Below are positions 16,393-25,227 of a stretch of DNA of 64,000 nt, piece after piece. The notes beneath the pieces were generated by a model that was not told where the DNA came from, did not search any database, and worked only from the letters and a program-made list of their open reading frames with translations. The first letter of the stretch is position 1, and each line of letters opens with the position of its first letter. The stretch covers positions 95,236 through 159,235 of the forward strand of contig JAGQTU010000004.1 of assembly GCA_020438865.1 (NCBI GenBank), written 5' to 3'. The position numbers and the translations under genes were made by a program. The DNA is from Mycobacterium sp. Lineage in GTDB: Bacteria; Actinomycetota; Actinomycetes; Mycobacteriales; Mycobacteriaceae.

Positions 16393-17817
16393 TCAGGCGC
16401 GCAACTCCTTGGCCAGCTCACCGAAGGCATCGACCCACTTGGCCATGTCCGAATCGGTGTGCGCCAGCGAGACCAGCCACTGATCGTCCATGCCCGGAGG
16501 AGTCAGGACGCCGCGGTTGATGCCCCACAGCCAGCCCAGTTCCGCGGCCTCGAAATCGGTGCTCAACTTGTAGTCGCGGTAGTTGCGGATCGGGGTCGGT
16601 GACCAGGTCACCGCGCCCTTCACGCCGAAGCCCACGGTGTGGGCGGGCAGTTCGTACTCCCGAATGATGGCGTCCATGGCTTCCATGGCGTTGTCGTTGA
16701 CCTGCTCTGCCGCGGCCAACGCCTGCGGGGTGGCGATCTCATCGACCGCGGCGGCCGCGGCCATGCACAGCGGGTTGCCGTTGTAGGTGCCGAAGTGCGC
16801 CATCCGGTTGTCGACGACGACCTGCATGACTTCCGCGGTGCCGCCGAAGGCCGCCAGCGGCAGGCCGCCGCCGATCGACTTGGCCAGCGTGATCAGGTCC
16901 GGCTTGACACCCAGGCGCGCGGCCGCGCCGTGGGCACCGGCGGTGAGGCCGGTCTTCACTTCGTCGAAGATCAGCATCGTGCCGTACTTGCGGGTGATCT
17001 CCCGCACGGCCTCGAGGTAGCCGGGCTGCGGCATGCAGATGCCGATGTTCTCCATCACCGGTTCCATCACCACACAGGCGACGTTCTTGCCCTTGGCGGC
17101 CAGCATCCGTTCCATCTGGCCGAGGTCGTTGTAGGCCACCACGTGCACGACGCCGGGCTCGGCATCGAAGGGCACCTGCGGGATCGGGTTGTCGGCGGGA
17201 CCGATTTCATCGATGCCGGGCTTGACCGATACCGAAAGACCGTCGTAGCCGCCGTGGTAGCCGCCCTCGATCTTGATGATCTCCTTGCGGCCGGTGTAGG
17301 CACGCGCCACCCGCACCGCGTACATCGTCGACTCGGTGCCGGAGTTGGTGAACCGCAACATGTCCAGACCGAAGCGTTCCTTGAACTTCTCGGCGACGTC
17401 GGTCGACACCGGAGATGGGGTCACGAACAACGTGCCGATGTCGTCGAGGGACTGCTTGACCTTGGCGACCACGGTGGGATTGAGGTGGCCGGCGAGCATC
17501 GCGCCGAAGCCCATGGACAAGTCCAGCACCCGGCGGTCGTCACAGTCGGTGACGTAGGCGCCGCGGGCCGACTTGACTCCGATCGGGTAAGGGTCCCAAT
17601 GCTGGAAGCTGCTCGTCACACCCAGCGGCAGAGTCTTGCTGGACCGGGCGGCGTGATCGGCCGAACCGGGAGTGGTCTTGGCGTACCGTTCCCACTCCTT
17701 GGCCATCAGCGCCGCGACCCGGCCGTGGTCCAACGGTGTGTAGGACGTGGGCAGCTGTCGCCAGCCGGCGGGGTCGTGAGCAGGAACCGTGTCAGCCGCG
17801 CTTGTCTTTGCGCTCAT
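16393..17817 (-). CDS. Class III PLP-dependent aminotransferase (glutamate-1-semialdehyde aminomutase-like)
   Basis: The 474-residue enzyme has the class III aminotransferase fold. The phosphate-binding SGTESTMYAVRVAR stretch is at about residue 160, the cofactor Asp is in IFDEVKTG, and the PLP lysine is in LAKSIGGGLPLAAFGG. Closest resemblance is to the GSA-aminomutase subfamily, but the amino-acid substrate cannot be read off, and a dedicated haem role is unlikely without neighbouring hem genes. I prefer ATG 17815-17817 (MSAKTS) over ATG 17832 because GAAGGTGA lies 7 nt upstream. Confidence 0.88.
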   Translation of the reverse strand: MSAKTSAADTVPAHDPAGWRQLPTSYTPLDHGRVAALMAKEWERYAKTTPGSADHAARSSKTLPLGVTSSFQHWDPYPIGVKSARGAYVTDCDDRRVLDLSMGFGAMLAGHLNPTVVAKVKQSLDDIGTLFVTPSPVSTDVAEKFKERFGLDMLRFTNSGTESTMYAVRVARAYTGRKEIIKIEGGYHGGYDGLSVSVKPGIDEIGPADNPIPQVPFDAEPGVVHVVAYNDLGQMERMLAAKGKNVACVVMEPVMENIGICMPQPGYLEAVREITRKYGTMLIFDEVKTGLTAGAHGAAARLGVKPDLITLAKSIGGGLPLAAFGGTAEVMQVVVDNRMAHFGTYNGNPLCMAAAAAVDEIATPQALAAAEQVNDNAMEAMDAIIREYELPAHTVGFGVKGAVTWSPTPIRNYRDYKLSTDFEAAELGWLWGINRGVLTPPGMDDQWLVSLAHTDSDMAKWVDAFGELAKELRA

Positions 17818-17931
17818 CGAGATCACCTTCAACCAATCGGTCCGCCCCCAGGGCAGCCTAACGCGCCCGCCCGCCTCCGCTCCCGGAAACCGGAAGCAAG
17901 CGGCAAGAGCTGGGACGGGCCGCCGCTGACG

Positions 17932-19422
17932 TCACGGCGCGGTCTCTCGCAGAGTGCGGGCCAGGCCCTTGTTGATCGCCTTCAGTGTCTGAACCCGGGC
18001 GAACCGTTTGTCGTTGGCCGGGATGACATGCCACTGCGCACCCTCGGATGTGGTGCGCAGGATTTTCTGGTCCACCGCCTTGACGTAGTCGTGCCATCTA
18101 TCCCGGTTGCGGTAGTCCTCCTCGGTGATCTTGTGCTTCTTGTAGGGCGTCTCCTCGCGGGCTTTGAACCGCGCGAGTTGTTCTTCGGCGGAGATGTGCA
18201 GCCAGAACTTCGCCACGTAGTAGCCCCGCTCGACGAGTTGGCTTTCGAAGTCGTTGATCTCGTCGAAGGCCCGCTGCCACTCCGCGGGAGTCGCGAAACC
18301 TTCGAGTCGCTCCACCAACACCCGCCCGTACCAGGTGCGGTCGAAGATCACGAACCTGCCCGCCGGCGGCAGATCTCGCCAGAACCGCCACAGATAGTGG
18401 TACTTGTGCTCCTCCTCGGTCGGCGCGGCGACCGGGATGACGCGGAAGTCGCCCGCCTCCAGGGCAGCGGTCACCCGCCGGATCACCCCGCCCTTGCCCG
18501 CCGCGTCCCACCCTTCGAAAGCCAGCACCGTACTCACCCCGCGGTTGCGGGCCTCGATGGACAGCCGGCGCAGCCGGGCCTGCTGCTTGGCCAACTCCTT
18601 GCGGTACTCGTCGCGGTCGAGGGACTGCGACAAGTCCACACCCGACAACACGTTGGCGCCCTCGTCGAAGTCACCGAAGGCCGATTCGGGGATCGTCGGG
18701 GAGGTGTTCCTGCCCTCCTCGGACAGCCGCGCGGTGAGCGCGGCGAGAATGGTGCGCGCGACGGTGAGGTCGCGGTAGCGGTCGTCGGTGGCCTCGACGA
18801 TGGTCCACGGTGCGCCCGGGCCGCTGGTCTCCCGGAGGATGCGCTCGGCGATCGGCAACACCGGGCCGAGGGTGTCCAACGCGGCCCAGTCGCGATGGTC
18901 CACCTGCCAGCCGCGTTCGGGGTGCTTCTCGGCCTCTTTGAGCTTCTTCTTCTGCACCTTGGCCGGCGTGTGTAGGAAGAACTTCAGGATCAACGCGCCG
19001 TCGGCGACCAGCGCCGCCTGCATCTGGGACAGGTGTCGCAGCCATCCGGAGAACTCGGGCTCGCCGATCTCACCCTCGGCGCGCTGGTTGGCCGCGCGCA
19101 TCAGGCCACCGACGAAGAACGCGGCGCGGCCCCGGGGCGGCAGCGACCGCCACAGCCGCCACAGTTGGGGCCGCTGCATCTCCTCCTCGGTGGGGTCGGC
19201 GAAGACTCGGGTGTCGATGAAGCGTGAGTCCAGCCACTCGTTGAGCCGGTTCACCAACGCGTTGGCGGCCAGGCGGTCATCGCCGGCGATCCAGATGATC
19301 ACCGGGAAATCGGCGTTGCGTAGGTCGTACTGCGCGTTGATCAGCCCGACCCGCAGGTCGGGAAGGGCCGCCTGGAACTCCGCCTTGCCGACCTTGTTGC
19401 CGACCTCGGATACCTCGAGCAT
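17932..19422 (-). CDS. pap: Polyphosphate:AMP phosphotransferase (PPK2 class II, two-domain)
   Basis: The 496-residue protein contains two fused PPK2 domains. The C-terminal one carries an intact Walker A (EGWDAAGKGG, about residue 305) and the lid and basic segments of PPK2 (FDRTWYGRVLVERLEGF). The N-terminal one has a degenerate P-loop (IAGDDRLAAN). This fits Pap, which phosphorylates AMP to ADP with polyphosphate through its second domain. The ATG follows a TAGCGT box by 6 nt. Confidence 0.92.
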   Translation of the reverse strand: MLEVSEVGNKVGKAEFQAALPDLRVGLINAQYDLRNADFPVIIWIAGDDRLAANALVNRLNEWLDSRFIDTRVFADPTEEEMQRPQLWRLWRSLPPRGRAAFFVGGLMRAANQRAEGEIGEPEFSGWLRHLSQMQAALVADGALILKFFLHTPAKVQKKKLKEAEKHPERGWQVDHRDWAALDTLGPVLPIAERILRETSGPGAPWTIVEATDDRYRDLTVARTILAALTARLSEEGRNTSPTIPESAFGDFDEGANVLSGVDLSQSLDRDEYRKELAKQQARLRRLSIEARNRGVSTVLAFEGWDAAGKGGVIRRVTAALEAGDFRVIPVAAPTEEEHKYHYLWRFWRDLPPAGRFVIFDRTWYGRVLVERLEGFATPAEWQRAFDEINDFESQLVERGYYVAKFWLHISAEEQLARFKAREETPYKKHKITEEDYRNRDRWHDYVKAVDQKILRTTSEGAQWHVIPANDKRFARVQTLKAINKGLARTLRETAP

Positions 19423-19428
19423 GCCGAC

Positions 19429-19434
19429 ACGCTA
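19429..19434 (-). promoter_or_regulatory. Probable -10 box (TAGCGT) of pap
   Basis: TAGCGT on the minus strand, 6 nt, then ATG 19420-19422. Confidence 0.45.
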
Positions 19435-19496
19435 TTGCCGCGCGGTCTCCCCTGGGCCTCTTTGGGCGCGTTCGTCGGCCGCCAGCTCGCCCGGCG

Positions 19497-21053
19497 TCAG
19501 AACAGCGTCGGGATGCGCGCGTCGATGAGGTGCGGTCCCGGTTCGGCCAGCGCGCGACGGAACTGCTCGGCCAACTCCTCGCAGGTGGTCGCCACCGTGG
19601 CCGGCACCCCGAAGCCCCCGGCGATCTTCGCGAAGTCCATGTTCGGCCGGGACAGGTCGAGCAGATCGTTGGCCTTGGGGCCGCCGGCTCCGGCACCCAC
19701 TCGGGAGAGTTCAAGGCGCAGAATCGCATAGGCGCTGTTGTTGATCAGCACGACGGTCACGTCGAGGTTCTCCCGCGCCATCGTCCACAGCGCCGAGATC
19801 GTGTAGGCCGCACTGCCGTCGGCCTGTAGCGCGATCACCGGCCGGTCCGGGGCGGCGATCGCGGCGCCCAACGCGACCGGCAGCCCCTGACCGATCGCTC
19901 CGCCGGTCAGGGTGAGGACGTCGTGGCGCGGCGAGCCCGCGGTGGCCGCCGGCAGCAGCAGCCCGGAGGTGTTGGATTCGTCGGAGACGATCGCGTCCCG
20001 GGGCAGCAGCGCCCCGATCACCTGCACCCAGTTCTGGGGAGTCAGCTCGCCAGACGGCAGTTCCGGCGGCGCGGCGTCGGCCAGGCGCGGCGAAGTCCCG
20101 GGTGCGAGCACCTCGGCCAGCTGTTCCAGGGCACCGACCACGTCGGTGTCCAGGCCGGCAAGCGTGTGCACCGCCGCTCCCTCCGGAGTCAGGACGCTCT
20201 GCTTACCCGGGTAGGCGAAGAACGACACCGGGGCGCGGGTGCCCGCGACGATCAGGTGCTTGATCCCGTCGAGTTGAAACGCCGCCTGCTCGGCCAGATA
20301 GCCGAGTCGGTCCGCCGCCGGCACGCCCGCACCGCGGGTCAACCGGGTCGGGAAGGTCTCGACCAGAACGCGGGCGCCGGTGGCCGCAGCGATTCGGTCG
20401 GCCGCGCCCAGCCCGTCCACCCCGGTGGCCGGCCCCCCGATCAAGAGTACGGTCGGCTCCCCGGCGCGCAGCACATCGGCGATCTCGTTGACGGCCTCGG
20501 CATCTGGTGCGGCCGCCGGCTTCGGCGCGACCGGCCCCGATGCCTCGGCACCCTCGTCCCATGAGACGTCGGCGGGCAGGATCAGGTTGGCGATGCGCGC
20601 CGGAGTGGCCAACGACGCGGCCACCGCTTCCGCGGCGTCGCGGCCCACCTCGGTTCCCGTGGTGGTGCGCCGGGTCCAGCCGTGGGTCCAGTCGGCCAGT
20701 GGTTCGATGTCGGATTCCAGTGGTGCGTCGTACTTCTTGTGATAGGTGGCGTGGTCGCCGATGACGTTGACCACCGGCACGTGGGCCCGCCGGGCGTTGT
20801 GCAGGTTGGCCAGACCGTTACCCAGCCCGGGACCCAGGTGCAGCAGAGTGGCGGCCGGCTTTCCGGCGATCCGGGCGTAACCGTCGGCGGCGCCGGTGAC
20901 CACTCCCTCGAAGAGGCAGAGCACCCCGCGCATCTGCGGCACCGTGTCCAGTGCCGCGACGAAGTGCATCTCAGAGGTACCGGGGTTGCCGAAGCACACT
21001 TCCACACCGGAGTCGACCAGCGTGGTGATCAGTGCCTGCGCGCCGTTGGTCAT
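19497..21053 (-). CDS. ilvX: TPP-dependent acetolactate-synthase-like enzyme (IlvX type)
   Basis: The 518-residue protein has the three-domain TPP-enzyme architecture. The catalytic glutamate is Glu49 in CLFEGVVTGAADGYAR, a central Rossmann-like domain follows, and the TPP/Mg domain has ALQADGSAAYTISALW ending in LINNSAYAIL. The usual GDG of the TPP motif is QADG here. It resembles the mycobacterial IlvX paralogue of acetohydroxyacid synthase rather than the anabolic IlvB. Its start overlaps the stop of the FAD-oxidase gene by 4 bp, so they are co-expressed. The real substrate is not established. Confidence 0.82.
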   Translation of the reverse strand: MTNGAQALITTLVDSGVEVCFGNPGTSEMHFVAALDTVPQMRGVLCLFEGVVTGAADGYARIAGKPAATLLHLGPGLGNGLANLHNARRAHVPVVNVIGDHATYHKKYDAPLESDIEPLADWTHGWTRRTTTGTEVGRDAAEAVAASLATPARIANLILPADVSWDEGAEASGPVAPKPAAAPDAEAVNEIADVLRAGEPTVLLIGGPATGVDGLGAADRIAAATGARVLVETFPTRLTRGAGVPAADRLGYLAEQAAFQLDGIKHLIVAGTRAPVSFFAYPGKQSVLTPEGAAVHTLAGLDTDVVGALEQLAEVLAPGTSPRLADAAPPELPSGELTPQNWVQVIGALLPRDAIVSDESNTSGLLLPAATAGSPRHDVLTLTGGAIGQGLPVALGAAIAAPDRPVIALQADGSAAYTISALWTMARENLDVTVVLINNSAYAILRLELSRVGAGAGGPKANDLLDLSRPNMDFAKIAGGFGVPATVATTCEELAEQFRRALAEPGPHLIDARIPTLF

Positions 21054-22462
21054 CTGGTCGCCTCTCCATCGAGTAGCACGCCGGGATTCAAGACGCCCGC
21101 CGGATCGAACACATCCTTGATCTGGCGCATCAGGGCGATCTTGACCGGATCCTCCAAATCCAGGAAGTGTTGCACCTTGGCCCGGCCCAGACCGTGCTCA
21201 CCGGAGATCGCGCCGCCGAGCTCCATCGCCGCAGCGAAGATGTCATGCAGCAACCGGTGCCGGACGTCGTCGTCGGCGCAGAACACCGCCAGGTGCACGT
21301 TGCCGTCGCCGGCGTGCCCACACCCGACCACTCCACCGCTGGCGGCCAGCGCGAGCTCCTTTGCCCGGGTGATGAATTGGTGCATCTGGGCGCGCGGGAC
21401 CACCGTGTCGATGACATCGTCGGCGCCGGTGGCCTTGGCGGTCCAGAACGCCTTCTCCCGTGCCTCGATCAGTGCGTGGGCCGAATTGCCCTCCAGGACA
21501 TACAGATCCAATGCACCGAGAGACTCCAGTAGTACACCGAGCATGGTCACGCCGTCATCTAGACGGTCGTGGTCGCGGTCCTCCACCCCGATCACCAGGT
21601 ATGCCTCGGCGACGTCCCGGATGTTGTCGGGGATGCCCAGGTTCAGGTTCTGCGAGTAGCTCAGCGCGGCCAGGGTCAGGTTGTCGATGTATTCCAGGAT
21701 GTTGGGGTCCACACCGCTGCGCACCACCGCCGGTACGGCCCGCATCACCGCGGGCAGGTCGGCGAACGGCACCAGCAGCGTGGCCGAATTCGCCAGCCGC
21801 GGGTAGAGCCGCACGATGACCTCGGTGGCCAGCGCCAGAGTGCCCTCCGAGCCGATGATCAGCTGGGTCAGGTCGTAGCCGGTGGACAGCTTGGTGACCT
21901 TGCCGCCGGTGCGGATCAGCTCGCCCGTGGGCAGGGCCGCTTGCAGCCCGAGCACATTGTGGCGGGTCACCCCGTACTTCACCGCCCGCATGCCGCCCGC
22001 GTTGGTGCCGACGTTGCCGCCGACGCTGGCGCTCAACTCGCCGGGAAAGACGGTGTACATCAATCCTTCTGCGGCCGTGGCGGCATCGAGGTCGGCCAGG
22101 GTGACACCGGGCTGCACGACCGCAACCTGGTTGTCGGTGTCGATCTCCAGGATCCGGTTCATCTTCTCGAAGCTGATGAGCAGCCCGTCCGGGCAGGGCC
22201 GCGCCGCCGCCGACAGGCCGGTTCCCGAGCCCCGTCCGGTCACCGCAATCCGCGCCCGGGTGGCGGCGGCCAGCAGTGCGGCGACCTGCTCGGCGGTCTC
22301 AGGACGGGCCACGAACCGCGGGGCCACCGGCTCGCCGACCAGCGCCTCGTCGTGCTGGTAGTCGGGTCCGATCCGCTCACCGGTCAGCAGGTGGGACTCG
22401 CCGACGATGCCGGCGAACTCCTGTGCTGCGTCGGTTCCGTTTCGGGCGAGATCGGCATCCAT
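21050..22462 (-). CDS. FAD-linked oxidase (glycolate oxidase GlcD/D-lactate dehydrogenase family)
   Basis: The 470-residue enzyme carries the PCMH-type FAD-binding domain (GRGSGTGLSAAARPCPDGLL and SVGGNVGTNAGGMRAVKYG) and the FAD-oxidase C-terminal domain ending in GHAGDGNVH and GAISGEHGLGRAK. It oxidises a 2-hydroxy acid to the 2-oxo acid. The next gene is a TPP enzyme that acts on 2-oxo acids, so the pair could run hydroxy acid to oxo acid to decarboxylated or condensed product. ATG 22460-22462 has GGAG six bases upstream. The longer frame has no signal or domain. Confidence 0.92.
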   Translation of the reverse strand: MDADLARNGTDAAQEFAGIVGESHLLTGERIGPDYQHDEALVGEPVAPRFVARPETAEQVAALLAAATRARIAVTGRGSGTGLSAAARPCPDGLLISFEKMNRILEIDTDNQVAVVQPGVTLADLDAATAAEGLMYTVFPGELSASVGGNVGTNAGGMRAVKYGVTRHNVLGLQAALPTGELIRTGGKVTKLSTGYDLTQLIIGSEGTLALATEVIVRLYPRLANSATLLVPFADLPAVMRAVPAVVRSGVDPNILEYIDNLTLAALSYSQNLNLGIPDNIRDVAEAYLVIGVEDRDHDRLDDGVTMLGVLLESLGALDLYVLEGNSAHALIEAREKAFWTAKATGADDVIDTVVPRAQMHQFITRAKELALAASGGVVGCGHAGDGNVHLAVFCADDDVRHRLLHDIFAAAMELGGAISGEHGLGRAKVQHFLDLEDPVKIALMRQIKDVFDPAGVLNPGVLLDGEATR

Positions 22463-22740
22463 CAGCGCTCCATCTTCTGCTCCGGCTTCGGACCCGATGC
22501 TACGGCCAGGCCGAATGCACGCGGTGGTGTTGCCGCCTCCTACATGACGACGCAGGCGCACGCGATCACCTCCTGGCCGCCCGACACAAGCGGGACTATC
22601 GTCGACTTCCGGGTTCCGGCCGGAGGCAGCCATGTCAGCACAACGGGGTGATGTGACCGCGACCAGGTAGCCCGGCATGATCCGGACAGCCGGGAGCGCA
22701 GGTAGTGCCCGGTGGGCGGTCAGTGCCGTATGCCGCGGGC

Positions 22741-22974
22741 CGCGGCGGCGTGACCGCGATCGAAGACGCCATCGCCGGGTACACGGCAGAACGGGCTCAC
22801 GGCCCTTATGAAAAGGTTTCGCTTGCAGGAGATTCCGCCGGCGGGGGACTCACCATGGCGACCGCTGTCGCCCTTCGGGATCGCGGGTCCGCGCTGCCCA
22901 CCACGCTGATCTTCATTTCGCCGTGGGTCGACCACACATGCTCGGGGGACAGTGTGACCACCCGCGCGCCGGTG
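22741..22974 (+). pseudogene. Remnant of an HSL-type alpha/beta-hydrolase (esterase/lipase)
   Basis: A segment of about 78 residues reads IEDAIAGYTAERAHGPYEKV, then the nucleophile motif GDSAGGG, then ALPTTLIFISPWVDHTCSGD. This is the middle of a hormone-sensitive-lipase-family esterase. The oxyanion HGG motif upstream and the catalytic Asp and His downstream are absent. Beyond about 22970 the frame turns into unrelated residues and runs into the next gene. It is a truncated relic. Confidence 0.75.
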
Positions 22975-23089
22975 CCGACTTTTGCGGGGCCCATCCGTCG
23001 CCATCACTCGCGAGCCACGGGTGCGAGTCCGAGGAGTACAGTTGGAGGAACGCTCAACGTCGAGCGTTTTCGATCGCGAGGTCTGAGCC

Positions 23090-23413
23090 ATGACCACATT
23101 CCGCGCAGCCGCCTCCGCGCTCCTCGGCGCCACAGCCTTGGCGGCTTCCGTCCTGTTCGCAGCCCCGATGGCGTCGGCCGACCCCGCCCCGGTGCCGTCC
23201 GCTCCCTGCTACAACGGCGTCACCCCGTTCAATCCCTACGCCAACAACTGCGCCATTCCGTACCGGCCGCACCGCGTACTGGGGTCGGCACCGGACCAGA
23301 CGGCGCTCATCAACTGCAGTGTCGGTAGCCGGGCGTTACGTGCGCTATGCATATCGCAGTTCGTCAATGGCGGGCCGCCGATAGGTCCAGGGATCGTGGT
23401 GGGCTTCGGGTAG
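23090..23413 (+). CDS. Small secreted protein, 107 residues
   Basis: A clear signal peptide (MTTFRAAASALLGATALAAS onward to ASADP) is followed by a short mature part with four cysteines (PCYN, NCAI, NCSV, LCIS) and a Gly/Pro-rich end. GAGGTCTGAGCC precedes the ATG. No family is recognised. Confidence 0.75.
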   Translation: MTTFRAAASALLGATALAASVLFAAPMASADPAPVPSAPCYNGVTPFNPYANNCAIPYRPHRVLGSAPDQTALINCSVGSRALRALCISQFVNGGPPIGPGIVVGFG

Positions 23414-23426
23414 CTGGCGTAGGCAC

Positions 23427-24407
23427 TCACCACATCCCGTCACTGACCTTGTCCATGCTCAGGTCGCCGAGCGGGATCACCGTCTTCGGATCGACCGGCA
23501 CGAACGGATGGTCCTCGTCACCAAGCATGTCGCCGACGGTCTTGACCTTCGTCAGGATCTCCGACGGCGCCAGGTCCTCAGCATCGGAGTCGTAGTAGTC
23601 GAACCACGGCAGGCCTGCGCTCACATAGGCGTCCCGGTCGACCGGTGTCGGGGGCGGTAGTTCCCCGGTGATGGCGGTCCATTGCGCGGCCGAGCACAGG
23701 TGGACGAACACCCGCAGGGCCCCGCTCTGGTCGTAGTCGGCGAGGGGACGGTTGTCGGCGTAGACCTCCTGGCGCATCCGGCCGCCCGCTCCCAGTCCCA
23801 TGTCCGGTGGGGCACACGCGATTGGCGCCGCCCCCGCCGACATGTCCGCGTAACGTTCCCGGCGCGCCTGCTGCGCCGCACGCCACGCCGCCAGCGCCTG
23901 CTCCGTGAGGCCGACCGCCCGCAATTGCACGCCACCGTGTGTCTCCTGCCCGGTGACCTGCCCTTCGACGGTGGCGCCCGAACCCAGCGGCACGGCCACG
24001 AACTGGCGGATGAAACCATCGCCGGCGTTGATGCCGTCCAGCCACGGCTGATCGGGCAGGGCGACGTAGTTCTGCGGATCTTTGACCAGGCGCTCGATCC
24101 AGGGCAGGCCGCTGACCGCGCACACCTTGCCGACGCCGACCTGCAACGCGGCAGGCTCGGACGCGCGGAACGACAGCCACATCGCCTCGCGCTGATAGAT
24201 CGGCAGCATCACTCCGCCGCGCGCCAGCCACTCCGCTGGTGCGGTGTCGGGATAGTCCGCCACCCGCCGCACCGGAAACCGGCCCAGACCGGGCGGCAGC
24301 GGATGCAATCCCGTCTCCGGGATTCGCAACGTCCGCTGAAAGTTGACCGTCACCTCGCCCAGCACCAACTGGTCCCGGACGATCTTCACCGACGGCTTTC
24401 CACTCAT
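23427..24407 (-). CDS. Conserved hypothetical protein, 326 residues
   Basis: A soluble, non-exported protein of 326 residues starting MSGKPSVKIVRDQLVLGEV. The first 45 residues form beta-rich stretches. The middle has GKVCAVSGLPWIERLVKDPQ, and the C-terminus WFDYYDSDAEDLAPSEIL is acidic. GGGGGAG lies just before the ATG, which fixes the start. I do not recognise a catalytic motif. It is divergent from a frameshifted membrane-protein gene. Confidence 0.7.
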   Translation of the reverse strand: MSGKPSVKIVRDQLVLGEVTVNFQRTLRIPETGLHPLPPGLGRFPVRRVADYPDTAPAEWLARGGVMLPIYQREAMWLSFRASEPAALQVGVGKVCAVSGLPWIERLVKDPQNYVALPDQPWLDGINAGDGFIRQFVAVPLGSGATVEGQVTGQETHGGVQLRAVGLTEQALAAWRAAQQARRERYADMSAGAAPIACAPPDMGLGAGGRMRQEVYADNRPLADYDQSGALRVFVHLCSAAQWTAITGELPPPTPVDRDAYVSAGLPWFDYYDSDAEDLAPSEILTKVKTVGDMLGDEDHPFVPVDPKTVIPLGDLSMDKVSDGMW

Positions 24408-24570
24408 TACTCCCCCAAACTGTTTGTGTGTGTTGCCAACATCTGTAGCAGTACCTACCGACAGAACCGAACGTGCGTGAGCCGGACGGCTCCCGCGTCC
24501 GCCATAGCGGCGTCGGCGCAACGTGTAGCGTCGGTGTAACACCGAATCTTGGCCAGCGGCGAAAGGCGGT

Positions 24571-25195
24571 ATGACGGTCCGGGCTTGGTCTCCGATCCGG
24601 ATCCTCGTCGAGAATGCCCGCGTCTACGTGGTCGCGAACGTGGCAACGTACGGCGTGTTTCTGGTCGGATTTGGCCTCGGACTGACCTTCCCGCACCTGA
24701 GCGAGGCTCAGCAGACGCGGTTGGAGGACGACGGCACCGGCGATCTCGTCCGATGGCTGATTGCCAGTACCTGGGCTCTTCGCACTGACGATACTCGCGG
24801 TGAACACAGTGCAGATGGGCCTGCTGACCATCGTTGCGCCGTCGTTGATCGTGCCATTCAGCGCCATCGTGTTATTTGCGTACTGGGACGTGACGACCGG
24901 GATGACGCTCGTTCCGGCGAGCGACATCGGTTGGGTGGCCCTGATACCGCACTCATTCACCCTGATCGTCGAGTTGCAGGCCTACCTGCTGCTGTTGGGC
25001 GTGTACCTGCTCGGGAAGTATTTCGTTCGCCCCGGGACCGTCGGCGCCGAGGGGCGCCGGAAGGGCTACCTGCGCGGCCTCCGCGATCTGGGCCGGCTGG
25101 CGCTGCCGGCACTGGTCCTGCTCGTCCTCGGTGCGGTCTACGAGGCTTTCTCGTTGCGCTACGTCGTGCGCCCGCTTGCAGACTGGTTGTTGTAG
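24571..25195 (+). pseudogene. Frameshifted integral membrane protein (SpoIIM/DUF95-like)
   Basis: Two frames together encode one protein. Frame 1 from ATG 24571 (GAAAGGCGGT upstream) gives an N-terminal TM segment (VYVVANVATYGVFLVGFGLG) up to LVRWLIAST. The continuation is in frame 2 from about 24765 (VPGLFALTILAVNTVQMGLL onward) to the stop at 25195, with four more TM segments and an IPHSFTLIVELQAYLLL stretch resembling the PH...E motif of stage II sporulation protein M-like proteins. The junction needs a shift near 24757-24775. It is a disrupted gene or a sequencing error. Confidence 0.65.
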
Positions 25196-25227
25196 GCGCC
25201 GGCCCCGGCAAGCAGCTTGTCCAGACC

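Noticed and set aside
24757-24775. Programmed frameshift in the split membrane-protein gene
   Set aside because: No slippery heptamer, no stimulatory structure and no known precedent in this family. Mutation or error is simpler.
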